Part shown: one piece after another, positions 22,949-31,375 of the stretch | Layout: every line of letters begins with the position of its first letter | Position numbering within the stretch: the first letter of the stretch is position 1 | Assembly (NCBI GenBank): GCA_023459495.1 | Contig: JAEWTL010000116.1 | Span: 1-33,644 of the forward strand | Direction of reading: 5' to 3' | Source: Bacillota bacterium | Lineage (GTDB): Bacteria > Bacillota > Clostridia > Christensenellales > SZUA-584 | Length of the DNA stretch: 33,644 bases | Made by a program: the position numbers and the translations under genes | The notes under the pieces: generated by a model | The model's input: the letters and a program-made list of their open reading frames with translations, nothing else | Database searches by the model: none | Told to the model about the DNA's origin: nothing

Positions 22949-23731
22949 TTGTCAGCCACCCCTCAAGACCTCATGACCGCTAAGCTGTTCTTTAACGCGG
23001 CTTTCCCCGTCATGCAGGTGCTGCTTGATGACGACCCCAAGCTGCACAAGGCGTTTGCCAACGTTGCGGCCACCGTGCAGTTCGGGGCCAGGGACGACGG
23101 CGAGCTGGTCGCTTGCACGCTGAAGTTCGACCATGGTAAAATAGAAGTGCTGCAAGCCCCGGCGGAAAAGCCGGACCTGTCGCTGACCTTCCCGTCCGTC
23201 GGGAAAATGAACGCACTGCTGCGCGGCGGCCTCGCGATGCCCGGTATCAAGGGCAAGCTCACCCTGCTGCCCAAGGTGCTGATGCTGCTGATGGGCCTCA
23301 TGATTATGTCGCCCAAGCAGAAACCCAAGGAGTACGACAGACAGAAGCTGAAAGTCAAATGCAGCCTGTATATGATCACGCGGGCGCTGTCGGTATATAA
23401 CAAGCTGGGCGACCCCGACATGCGCGAGTGGTGCACTCGCCAGCCCGACCGCATCTATCAGTTCTCGGTGGAGCCCTATCCGGAGACAGGCATCGCATGC
23501 TACCTGCGCGTAAAGGCGGGCAACTCCAAATCCGGCCATGGCATCTATACGCGCCGCACGCCCTTTGTGCACTTCCACTTCCTCAGCGTGGAGGGCGCGA
23601 TGAAAGTTCTTTTGAAGGAAGTCGCTTTTGTGGAAGGCGTTGAAAAGGGATATGTCGAAACTATTGGCAGCCCAGAATACGCCTGCTCACTCAACGATTT
23701 CATGGCGATCCTGCAATCGATGATGACCTGA
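22949..23731 (+). CDS. Protein with two SCP2-like lipid-binding lobes
   Basis: 260 residues from TTG 22949, chosen because GAAAGGAG lies 8 bases upstream; the open frame continues further up but only over the transketolase gene. Residues 10-115 read as a sterol-carrier-protein-2-type fold, with LVACTLKFDHGKIEVLQ, PDLSLTFPSVGKMNALLRGG and then a methionine/leucine-rich segment. A second, similar lobe lies at about 165-255, with GIACYLRVKAG, FVHFHFLSVEGAMKVLLKEV and YVETIGSPEYACSLNDFM. SCP2 folds bind hydrophobic ligands such as lipids or acyl chains. No signal peptide is visible, so it is probably cytosolic. Position in the cluster suggests it carries or presents the substrate. SCP2-fold assignment is likely; the ligand is unknown. 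Confidence 0.75.
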   Translation: MSATPQDLMTAKLFFNAAFPVMQVLLDDDPKLHKAFANVAATVQFGARDDGELVACTLKFDHGKIEVLQAPAEKPDLSLTFPSVGKMNALLRGGLAMPGIKGKLTLLPKVLMLLMGLMIMSPKQKPKEYDRQKLKVKCSLYMITRALSVYNKLGDPDMREWCTRQPDRIYQFSVEPYPETGIACYLRVKAGNSKSGHGIYTRRTPFVHFHFLSVEGAMKVLLKEVAFVEGVEKGYVETIGSPEYACSLNDFMAILQSMMT

Positions 23732-23747
23732 TGAAAGGGGCTTGCGT

Positions 23748-24959
23748 TTGAAAACAATCTATTTTGAGAAAGACATCCCCCGCATACTCGCCACCAAATT
23801 CGCTGCAAAGTGCTGCAAACCGCTGCTCTTTACCGGGCTGAATGCCGTAAAATTCAACCAAAAGCTGCCCGACCCGCCGCTGCCCGCGGACGACTGGCTG
23901 CGAGTGCGCAACATCGCCTGCGGCCTGTGCGGCACGGACGTGAGCTTCTTTAAGGCGACGACTGGCACGAACTCCGCACTGGAGCCCATCCCGGTATCCA
24001 AACGCACCTACCTCGGGCACGAGAACGTGGGCGTTGTGGTGGAGGCAGGTCCGGCGGTAACGAAGTTTAAAGTAGGTGACCGCGTAACGATCCGGGAGTA
24101 CATGTCGGGCTGCGGCACCAAGGGAATCAAGCCGCCCTGCAAATACTGTGTCGAAGGCAACTATAACCTGTGTCTCAACTATGGCGAGCCCAGCCCACTG
24201 AAGCTGCCTGATACGGGTGCGGGCTGGGGCGATACGTTTATTGCCCCGGAGCAGCAGCTCTCCCCCATTGACGACGGCCTGACGGACGATCAGGCTGTGA
24301 TGGTGGAACCGTCCTGCGTATCGATCCACAGCGTACTGATGGCGCCTCCCGCTCCGGGTGAAAAGGTGATGGTTTTAGGATGCGGCACAATCGGCCTCGG
24401 CATCGTGCAGGCGCTCAAGATCGTGCAGCCCGGCTGCGAGGTCTGGGCGATGGAGCGCATCAAGCCCAAGCAGGAGTTTGCCTTAAAGCTGGGTGTGGAC
24501 CACATCCTTTCGGGCAACCCGTATGAAGCTGCATCCAAAGCAACAGGCGGCAGCCGCGTATACATCGGCATGGGCGGCAACAGCATGTTCTTCGGCGGCT
24601 TCGACCGCATCTACGACTGCGTGGGCGGCGACTGGTCCAATCATACCTGCCTACGGCTGCTCACGCCGCGCGGTACCCTGGTCAAGGTGGGCCATCACAT
24701 GCAGGCGATCAAGTTCGACGAGACGCCCATCTGGTGGCAGGAGCTAAAGCTGGTGGGCATCGATGCGCACGGCATGGAGGAATGGCAGGGCCGCAGGCTC
24801 TACACCTTCGACCTTGCACAGGAATGGATCAAGAGCGGCATCTATAAAACCGAAGGGTTCATTACGCACCGCTTCCCGCTGGAGGATTACAAAAAGGCGC
24901 TCCGGCTCGCGATGGAGAACCCGCCGGAGCTGATTAAAATCGTACTGGACTGTAAATAA
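23748..24959 (+). CDS. Zinc-dependent medium-chain alcohol/polyol dehydrogenase
   Basis: 403 residues from TTG 23748, six bases after AAAGGGG; a TTG six bases earlier is too close. Catalytic zinc ligands appear in CGLCGTDVSF and GHENVG, and the structural-zinc cysteines in SGCGTKGIKPPCKYCVEGNYNLC (motif outline). The nucleotide fold has VLGCGTIGLGIVQALK. The protein is longer than typical alcohol or threonine dehydrogenases (about 340-370), with extra residues before the catalytic domain and around the glycine-rich GGSRVYIGMGGNSMFFGG segment that interrupts the nucleotide domain. It should interconvert an alcohol and a carbonyl using NAD(P). Substrate unknown; the neighbouring aldehyde dehydrogenase could take its product. 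Confidence 0.87.
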   Translation: MKTIYFEKDIPRILATKFAAKCCKPLLFTGLNAVKFNQKLPDPPLPADDWLRVRNIACGLCGTDVSFFKATTGTNSALEPIPVSKRTYLGHENVGVVVEAGPAVTKFKVGDRVTIREYMSGCGTKGIKPPCKYCVEGNYNLCLNYGEPSPLKLPDTGAGWGDTFIAPEQQLSPIDDGLTDDQAVMVEPSCVSIHSVLMAPPAPGEKVMVLGCGTIGLGIVQALKIVQPGCEVWAMERIKPKQEFALKLGVDHILSGNPYEAASKATGGSRVYIGMGGNSMFFGGFDRIYDCVGGDWSNHTCLRLLTPRGTLVKVGHHMQAIKFDETPIWWQELKLVGIDAHGMEEWQGRRLYTFDLAQEWIKSGIYKTEGFITHRFPLEDYKKALRLAMENPPELIKIVLDCK

Positions 24960-24962
24960 AGC

Positions 24963-26105
24963 ATGGAAAATGAGAACGACGTTACCGGCCTTTTGAAGAT
25001 CGGCGAACTCGCCAAAGCATCGGGTGCCAGCGTTTCCACGGTGAAGTATTACGTCAAGGAAGGCCTTGTCCCCATCGCCAAAAAGACAGGGCGCAACATG
25101 GCGTATTACCACCCGGACTGCGTGGCGCGCGTAAAGCTCATCAAATCGCTGCAGAAGCAGCGGTTCTACCCGCTCTCGGTTATTCGCCACCTGCTGGATC
25201 ACGGCGAGCCGGGCTTTGCGGAAATCGAGCTGTACGACGCGATCCACAAAGTGGAGCATACGGCGTCTTACCGTCCGCTGACACTGGCTGCGGCGATGCG
25301 CCAGACCGGGCTGACACGCGTACAGATCGAACTGCTTGAACAGGCCGGGGTCGTCTCCCCCTTCGAGACTGAAGGAAAGCGTATGTACCGCGACTCCGAC
25401 TGTCAGGTAATGCGGCTTGTGCGGCGCAGGCAGGAGGCAGGGCTGCCCTTTGAGCAGACGCTGCGTGCCTTTTCGGCCTACGAGCGAGCGCTGAACGAAG
25501 CCGTACGCGAGGACATTGACGCGGTGATCTCGGACGCGCTTGTGCCCGAATGCCCCGCGACAGACGAGATCGTGCATATGATCCGAATCTCTGACGAAAC
25601 GCTGGACGAGTTCGTATCGCTGCGGCGGTACGAACTCAACCGTGAATACGGCTCGCGCCATATCGAAGATGTAACCAAATTCTCAAAGCGGCTGGAGCGA
25701 TTCCTGTCCGAAGTAACCCGCATCCTGCCGGACGACAGCCTGTGCAGGCTGTGCGGCGATGCGCTGAATGGGAGACCGTCCGAAGACGATACACAGACCG
25801 CAGAAGCGCTGCGCGCCTATGCGTCGGTCATCCACCTTACCGAAGCGGGGCTGGCCGAGAGCGTGGCTGTCTCCAGCAAAGCGCACCGTCTCATCGTATC
25901 CCTTGACGCTTCGACGGCTCCGGAGCCTGACCGGCCGCTGCTGCTCGCGTTGCGTCTCGGGTGGTTCGTCCTTGCGCCCGACGCGCTGCAGTATCCCTCA
26001 TTGACGCAGGCTGCCGCGGGGGACCTTGAACAACTCGCTGCCAGCGGGGAGTACGCATCCTTCCCCGCCCATATAGAGCAGGCACTGAAAGGAGTCAACC
26101 CATGA
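24963..26105 (+). CDS. MerR-family regulator with two MerR-like DNA-binding domains
   Basis: 380 residues, starting 3 bases after the dehydrogenase stop. Residues 10-80 are a standard MerR domain (LKIGELAKASGASVSTVKYYVKEGLV, then MAYYHPDCVARVKLIKSLQ). Residues about 107-172 repeat the same layout (LAAAMRQTGLTRVQIELLEQAGVV, then MYRDSDCQVMRLVRRRQEAGLP). The C-terminal part (about 180-380) is helical, with CRLCG at 261-265 and no recognised effector domain. MerR proteins bend promoters with long spacers; the cluster's promoter has a 17-base spacer, so the mode of control here is unclear. It probably regulates its own cluster. The last four bases overlap the aldehyde dehydrogenase start. Confidence 0.85.
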   Translation: MENENDVTGLLKIGELAKASGASVSTVKYYVKEGLVPIAKKTGRNMAYYHPDCVARVKLIKSLQKQRFYPLSVIRHLLDHGEPGFAEIELYDAIHKVEHTASYRPLTLAAAMRQTGLTRVQIELLEQAGVVSPFETEGKRMYRDSDCQVMRLVRRRQEAGLPFEQTLRAFSAYERALNEAVREDIDAVISDALVPECPATDEIVHMIRISDETLDEFVSLRRYELNREYGSRHIEDVTKFSKRLERFLSEVTRILPDDSLCRLCGDALNGRPSEDDTQTAEALRAYASVIHLTEAGLAESVAVSSKAHRLIVSLDASTAPEPDRPLLLALRLGWFVLAPDALQYPSLTQAAAGDLEQLAASGEYASFPAHIEQALKGVNP

Positions 26106-27466
26106 ATATTGAAGAACTCGTAGCGGCCCAGCGGGCTTACTTTGCTACCGGTGCAACGCGGTCGGTAGAATTTCGCCTGAACGCCCTTAAACGCCTGAAG
26201 GCAGCGCTGCAGCAAAATGAGAAAGCGCTTTGCAAAGCGCTCAAAGCAGACCTCAACAAGACCGAGATGGAAGCCTACATGACCGAAACCGGCATGGTGC
26301 TGGAGGAGCTGAGCTTCCACATCAAGCACCTTAAGAAGTGGGCCCGTCCCAAAACGGTAGCCACGCCCATGGCACAGTTCCACTCCAAAAGCTTTGTGAT
26401 GTCGGAGCCGTTCGGTGTTGCGTTGATCATCTCACCCTGGAACTACCCCGTGCAGCTGAGCCTTGAACCACTGGTTGGGGCCTTGTCCGCAGGTAACTGC
26501 GCGGTGGTCAAGCCCTCGGCGTACACCCCCCACACGAGCCACGCGATTGCGGCAATTATTGAATCCGTTTTCCCGAAGGAATATGTCGCCGTCGTGGAAG
26601 GCGGGCGGCAGGAGAACAGCGCCCTTCTGGATCAGAAGTTCGACTACATCTTCTTCACGGGCAGCATGGAAGTGGGCCACGTGGTGATGGAGGCCGCGTC
26701 CAGGCATCTCACGCCCGTCACACTGGAGCTTGGCGGCAAGAGCCCGGTCATCGTGGACAAGACGGCCAACATCAAGCTCGCCGCGCGGCGTATCGCATTT
26801 GGCAAGGTACTCAACGCGGGCCAGACCTGCGTTGAACCCGACTATATGCTGATCCATAAGGACGTACGCGATGCCTTTATCGAGCAGTTCCGGGCAGCGC
26901 TGAAGGAGTTCTTCCCGGACGGCGACATGAAGAACATGCCGGTCATCGTCAACGAGAAGCATTTTAAACGCGTATCCGGGCTAATCAAGAGCGGTACGGC
27001 GGTCATCGGCGGCGGTGTGGACGAAGCGCGGCGGTTCATTGAGCCCACAGTGCTCGTAGACGTCTCCCCCGACTCACCCGTCATGCAGGAGGAGATTTTC
27101 GGACCCATCCTCCCCGTGCTGACCTATGAAAAGATCGACGAAGCGATCGATTTCATCAATGCCCGCAAGAAGCCGCTGGCGCTGTATGTGTTCACGGATG
27201 ACAAGGCTGTCGGTAATGCCGTGCTCACGCGCACGTCGAGCGGCGGCGGATGCTGGAACGATACGATCATCCACCTCGCTACGTCCAAGATGGGCTTTGG
27301 CGGCGTAGGCGACAGCGGTATGGGCAGCTACCATGGCAAGCTCTCCTTCGATACGTTTACGCACTACAAGAGCATCGTAAAGAAATCAAACTTCATTGAT
27401 CTGCCGATGCGTTACCATCCCTATTCGGAGCAGAAGCTCGGCATTATCCGCATGTTTATGAAGTAA
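26102..27466 (+). CDS. Aldehyde dehydrogenase, class 3 (fatty-aldehyde) type
   Basis: 454 residues. Catalytic C243 lies in NAGQTCVEPDY, the general base E209 in LELGGKSP and N114 in SPWNYP. The length and the ending (GGVGDSGMGSYHGKLSFDTFTH) match class 3 enzymes, which oxidise medium/long-chain or aromatic aldehydes to acids with NAD(P). After this motif come about 35 residues (VKKSNFIDLPMRYHPYSEQK) as in fatty aldehyde dehydrogenases, but no membrane tail is present. Its ATG overlaps the regulator's stop (ATGA), so it is made together with the regulator. It ends the cluster. Confidence 0.92.
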   Translation: MNIEELVAAQRAYFATGATRSVEFRLNALKRLKAALQQNEKALCKALKADLNKTEMEAYMTETGMVLEELSFHIKHLKKWARPKTVATPMAQFHSKSFVMSEPFGVALIISPWNYPVQLSLEPLVGALSAGNCAVVKPSAYTPHTSHAIAAIIESVFPKEYVAVVEGGRQENSALLDQKFDYIFFTGSMEVGHVVMEAASRHLTPVTLELGGKSPVIVDKTANIKLAARRIAFGKVLNAGQTCVEPDYMLIHKDVRDAFIEQFRAALKEFFPDGDMKNMPVIVNEKHFKRVSGLIKSGTAVIGGGVDEARRFIEPTVLVDVSPDSPVMQEEIFGPILPVLTYEKIDEAIDFINARKKPLALYVFTDDKAVGNAVLTRTSSGGGCWNDTIIHLATSKMGFGGVGDSGMGSYHGKLSFDTFTHYKSIVKKSNFIDLPMRYHPYSEQKLGIIRMFMK

Positions 27467-27498
27467 GCTGGTTAATTGCCGGAAATACGCGAATAATC

Positions 27499-27533
27499 TC
27501 AGGCCCCGGAGCCGTTATGGCATCGGGGCCTGA
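27499..27533. terminator. Shared terminator hairpin between convergent genes
   Basis: TCAGGCCCCG (27499-27508) pairs with CGGGGCCTGA (27524-27533) with extra GCC/GGC pairing inside. It lies between the stops of the aldehyde dehydrogenase and DUF6125 genes. The T runs are poor, so efficiency is uncertain. Confidence 0.65.
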
Positions 27534-27564
27534 TCAGTTCTGCGTCAAGTTGCAGGAGATAAAC

Positions 27565-28080
27565 CTAATCGACAAGCGTAAACTTCCACGAACAATTGCA
27601 GGTTTCGTCCGTTATATCGGGAAAACAGCTCAATACTTCGCATAAAAACCGACTGTCGATCGTCTGCGCAAAATACGTATATTCAATAATCCCCACAGAC
27701 TTGCAGGGATGAAACGCCATGTCCTTGCGCTTACGCGCGTTCTGCACGCGGCAGTTCAGCGTGCGATAGACCAGTTCCTTGTCCTTGATGATGATCTCGT
27801 CTTCGTTGATGTTCGCATACATCCGAAGCGGCAGCGCCTGCTTCAGTCCCTCAATTCCTCCTTGCTCCGGCAAATCCAAAAACTGTTTGATTCGTTTCGC
27901 TTCGATTACCGTAAAGCTTCGCCACGCATTTTCGTCATGTTCAATCGCTTCAGCCATACCGAATTTTTGCTCGACGGACTGAAACCAGACACCATCCATG
28001 GCCAGCCAGTTCTTTGAATAGATATCGATCAGCTTAAGAAGCTCTTCTTTATCTAATTGCGCGATTATCTTATTTGCCAT
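27565..28080 (-). CDS. DUF6125 family cysteine-rich protein
   Basis: 171 residues from ATG 28080, with CGGAGG four bases upstream; a 28-residue in-frame extension has no ribosome site. Recognisable stretches are LDKEELLKLIDIYSKNWLAMDGVWFQSVEQKFGM, FTVIEAKRIKQFL, and CRVQNARKRKD followed by FHPCKSVGIIEYTYFAQTID (quoted as consecutive parts). Cysteines at 110, 126, 147, 152, 161 and 163 could form a metal site or a reactive pocket. I recognise the sequence as the DUF6125 type common in anaerobes, often next to redox or hydrolase genes; its function is unknown. It is convergent with the transketolase cluster, not part of it. Confidence 0.8.
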   Translation of the reverse strand: MANKIIAQLDKEELLKLIDIYSKNWLAMDGVWFQSVEQKFGMAEAIEHDENAWRSFTVIEAKRIKQFLDLPEQGGIEGLKQALPLRMYANINEDEIIIKDKELVYRTLNCRVQNARKRKDMAFHPCKSVGIIEYTYFAQTIDSRFLCEVLSCFPDITDETCNCSWKFTLVD

Positions 28081-28494
28081 ATAGCCTCCGTAAAAAGATA
28101 TAGGCGTCATGAACGAATTCATCCAAAGGTTGCATGGCTGGCGCTGCATTCCCGCCTGACTCACACGCGATCACGCCAGACTTAATCAGGCAGCGCCTTT
28201 ACCCCTTTTTAGCCCTTTTGTGTTTCTCTTTCTAACATTACTACATTCCCGATATTGAGTCCAGTTCGTAAATAAGGTTCAACCAATGGGCTGTATTAGT
28301 TGCATTCACTCATATCCGAAGAAGCGGTATAAATCGAGCCATTATCGCATTCATTCCCCATCATTCTGCTAAATCGTACAATATATTTCAAACAGGGCTT
28401 GCACTTATGAGCGATTTATGTTAACAATAAGTAGTAGAGCATTAATTTTTTACTCCAGCTTAGATTTATAATAGCAAGAGGGAATTGAGATCAC
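28081..28494. other. Intergenic region between divergent genes
   Basis: About 414 bases with no convincing gene. On the minus side TTGGAT, 18 bases, TATATC may serve the DUF6125 gene. On the plus side TATAAT at about 28462-28470 may serve the sensor-cyclase gene, without a clear -35. GCCTGA and TCAGGC near 28150-28187 form a loose inverted repeat. The middle is AT-rich and unremarkable. Confidence 0.35.
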
Positions 28495-30396
28495 ATGTCC
28501 GAGTTGATATGTTGTGCCAATGCCCATGGGCAAACGGACTGCAGTGTTACGGGCAGACCCAAAGTCGCAGTATTTCTCAATGGACTCAGCGACTATTATC
28601 AGCATACAATTTGCGAGGGCATTGCCCGGCAAACTGAAGAGTTGGGTTTCTCTGTACTCTTTTTTGCATCCAGAGTGGATAATGCCGTCAACGAGAACAA
28701 CGAAGGCGAACTGAAACTGTTTACCCTTCCGGATATGCATTGCTTCAACGGCATCATCGTCGCGACGAATACCATCAATTCCTCGGAAACCGTGGAGTAT
28801 TTGAAGAAAGCGCTGCCGTCGGACAGCATTCCAGTGGTCAACATCGGCTCTCCCATCAACGGCTCCTTCAGCGTGGACTCAAAAGATAACGGCTGCATGG
28901 ATCATATAATCCGGCATTTCATCGTTGAACATCAATATACCCGGATCAACTTTATCTCCGGGCCTACAACCAACCCGGATGTTCAATACAGGCTGAATAC
29001 ATATAAAAGGGTGCTGGCGGAATACGGCATCGCGTACGACGAAAGCCGGGTCTACATCGGTGATTTCAGCAGAGAATGTGCGCGTGAAGCAATCACCCGT
29101 TTTCTCGGTGAAAATAATGATTTGCCGCAGGCGATCGTATGCGTCAATGACAACCTGGCGCTTGGCGCATATGCCGAGCTGATGAGACGCGGCCTGCGGG
29201 TGCCGGAGGATATCGCTCTTTCCGGATACGACTGTGTCCATGACGCGGAGTACCACTTGCCGCGTATCACCACGGTTAAGCAGCCCCTGATGGAAATGGG
29301 CAGGCGCGCCGTACAGATCATAAGCGATATTGTCAAAGGCGTCCATGTGCAAAGGGAGTACATATACGATTCGCAGGTTGTCGTTGCAGGGTCATGCGGC
29401 TGTGCAGACGCGGCTCCGATAGAGGAAAGGCAATTGGTGGAGGATCTTTTACTGAACATCGACGAACTGCGCTTTTACAACGAAGCCAGCGCATCCATGA
29501 TGGAACTGCTGACCGGCACCTATACCATGCAGGATGTTGTGAATCAGCTCACGTGCCTGGCCCGTTCGCTGGCTTTTAAGCACTTATACTTTTGTGTGGA
29601 TGAAAACAGCCTTATCAATCAAACGAAGCGGTCCGCAGCTTACCCTGACGAGATGACGCTGATGCTGGGCATCGTCAACGATACCGTGTATACCGGTCTG
29701 AAGTTTAAAACGAAGGACATATTGCCGCCGCTGGACAAAGACATGACAGCGCTTGTTTTTGCGCCGCTGTATTACAAGAACAGTACGTTTGGCTATATTG
29801 CTTTCGACTTCAACCATTCCAGCAGCTTCATGCACCGCATTTGGGTGAAGAATGTGCGCCTTGCACTGGAAAACCTGCGCACCCAGCATGCGCTTAAGCA
29901 GTATGCTGTTGCGCTGGAAGAAATAAGCCTGCACGACCCGCTGACCGGCGTACTGAATCGCAGAGGGCTGGAAGCGCATGCAAAATCCCTGATCAATACC
30001 GACGCAAAGGGGATGCTTTTTGTAATCTTCGTTGACCTTGATGGCCTCAAGCGCATCAACGACGTCTATGGCCATGCTGCCGGAGACGAAGCCATTCAGG
30101 TCATCGCGGATATCCTGCGGCATTGTTCCCGCCCCAGCGATGTCATTGCGCGCATGGGTGGCGACGAGTTTGTCTGCATCGGTCTGGTTCCGGATGAAGA
30201 AACGCTGCGCTCCATGCTGTTTTCCATGCAGTCCTATGGCACACTGTACAATGATCGCTCTGCCAGACCTTACGGTGTGAACGCCAGTTATGGCTGGTGC
30301 CTGCAGCCGCTGGACGAAGAGCTTTCCATCATGCAGATGATCGATAAAGCGGACAGCGATCTGTACGAGCAAAAGCGCCTGCGCACTCAGCGGTGA
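28495..30396 (+). CDS. LacI-type ligand-sensing domain fused to a diguanylate cyclase
   Basis: 633 residues without membrane segment or signal peptide. Residues 20-300 resemble the sugar-binding core of LacI/GalR regulators (RPKVAVFLNGLSDYYQHTICEGIARQ, FNGIIVATN, PDVQYRLNTYKRVLAEYGI, DLPQAIVCVNDNLALGAYAELMRRG, RITTVKQPLMEMGRRAVQII; given as separate motifs), but the helix-turn-helix is absent. Residues 310-460 form a GAF-like or linker region. The GGDEF domain (about 470-633) has DPLTGVLNRRG, the active-site GGDEF at 555-559 and an intact inhibitory site RPSD five residues before it. It should make c-di-GMP in response to a small cytosolic ligand. The architecture is known in Clostridia; the ligand is not evident. 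Confidence 0.9.
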   Translation: MSELICCANAHGQTDCSVTGRPKVAVFLNGLSDYYQHTICEGIARQTEELGFSVLFFASRVDNAVNENNEGELKLFTLPDMHCFNGIIVATNTINSSETVEYLKKALPSDSIPVVNIGSPINGSFSVDSKDNGCMDHIIRHFIVEHQYTRINFISGPTTNPDVQYRLNTYKRVLAEYGIAYDESRVYIGDFSRECAREAITRFLGENNDLPQAIVCVNDNLALGAYAELMRRGLRVPEDIALSGYDCVHDAEYHLPRITTVKQPLMEMGRRAVQIISDIVKGVHVQREYIYDSQVVVAGSCGCADAAPIEERQLVEDLLLNIDELRFYNEASASMMELLTGTYTMQDVVNQLTCLARSLAFKHLYFCVDENSLINQTKRSAAYPDEMTLMLGIVNDTVYTGLKFKTKDILPPLDKDMTALVFAPLYYKNSTFGYIAFDFNHSSSFMHRIWVKNVRLALENLRTQHALKQYAVALEEISLHDPLTGVLNRRGLEAHAKSLINTDAKGMLFVIFVDLDGLKRINDVYGHAAGDEAIQVIADILRHCSRPSDVIARMGGDEFVCIGLVPDEETLRSMLFSMQSYGTLYNDRSARPYGVNASYGWCLQPLDEELSIMQMIDKADSDLYEQKRLRTQR

Positions 30397-30473
30397 AGAC
30401 TTGCACCTGCATATTTACAACGCATTCATTACCGGTTGATCATCACATGGGCCCTACGTCATATCAATAATTT

Positions 30474-31349
30474 TTAAATGGCTATATCCCCCGATGCAAG
30501 AATGACCGCCGTTCCTCCAATCTGAATTTTTCCGTCTGGCCCAAACCTGCCGACAATTTTCGAAGGCCGTCCCATGGCCTCTCCTTGCGTAAATTGAATG
30601 ACGCTGTCCTTTTCTATCATGTTATTCAGATAAAGATAATAGGTAAGAGCCCCGTTTGATGTACCGGTCGCTGATTCCTCATCAATCCCATATAAAGGAG
30701 CGAAATTTCTGCAATGAATATTCCCGTCTGCTGATTTGGCCGCAAAAGCATGAACTCCGACTACATGATAGCGTTCCGACAATGCTGAAAGCGCTTTAAA
30801 ATCCGGCAAAATAGCATTCAGCTGATCCTCATCTTTTACCGGGAGCATAATATCCGGCAGTCCTGTGGAAATGATCCGCGGCAGCAGCTTTGTGCCGTCA
30901 GTAGAATATAGATCCTCAGATGAAATTCCCATCAACGTATATAATTCCGCTATGTCTTCTTTTGAATCCATCAGTAATATTTCCTGAGGTTCCGCCATAT
31001 CCATAAAAATTACGCCTTCGCCGACTTCAATACTTATCGCCCCCGCCAGCGTATAGTTAATATAGGTTTCTCTCGGTTTTATTATCCCTTCACGTGACAG
31101 GGCCGAAAATGCCCCGATGGTTGCATGTCCGCACAGGTCAACCTCGGCCATGGGTGTAAAATATCTTGTATGAAATTCTTTCTCTCCGACTTTTTTGATA
31201 AACGCTGTTTCCGAATAGCGAAGCTCCGCCGCAGTCTTTCGCATCACCTCATCGCTCGGGAAATCGCTTTGCGCGTCGATCAGCACAATACCCGCGGGAT
31301 TTCCGCTAAACAGGCAGTCAGTAAAGGCATCCGCTATAAAAAACCGCAT
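30474..31349 (-). CDS. PhzF family isomerase/epimerase
   Basis: 291 residues from ATG 31349 with GGAGGGG just upstream; an ATG 12 bases earlier overlaps that site. Family landmarks are IADAFTDCLFSGNPAGIVL, RYSETAFI with the catalytic glutamate E47, RYFTPMAEVDLCGHATIGA, and the C-terminal ESATGTSNGALTYYL. PhzF-fold enzymes isomerise or epimerise small amino-acid-like substrates; PhzF itself acts in phenazine synthesis, but most homologues have unknown substrates, and no phenazine genes are present. The ESATGTSNG segment departs from the usual DPATGSA form. The methyltransferase gene ends 26 bases upstream in the same direction, so the two are probably cotranscribed. The gene is AT-rich compared with the centre of the window. 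Confidence 0.88.
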   Translation of the reverse strand: MRFFIADAFTDCLFSGNPAGIVLIDAQSDFPSDEVMRKTAAELRYSETAFIKKVGEKEFHTRYFTPMAEVDLCGHATIGAFSALSREGIIKPRETYINYTLAGAISIEVGEGVIFMDMAEPQEILLMDSKEDIAELYTLMGISSEDLYSTDGTKLLPRIISTGLPDIMLPVKDEDQLNAILPDFKALSALSERYHVVGVHAFAAKSADGNIHCRNFAPLYGIDEESATGTSNGALTYYLYLNNMIEKDSVIQFTQGEAMGRPSKIVGRFGPDGKIQIGGTAVILASGDIAI

Positions 31350-31375
31350 CTTCCCCTCCATAAAACATATTTAAC

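Noticed and set aside
30474..31349. Phenazine biosynthesis from the PhzF homologue
   Set aside because: No other phz gene is present, and most PhzF-fold proteins have unrelated substrates.
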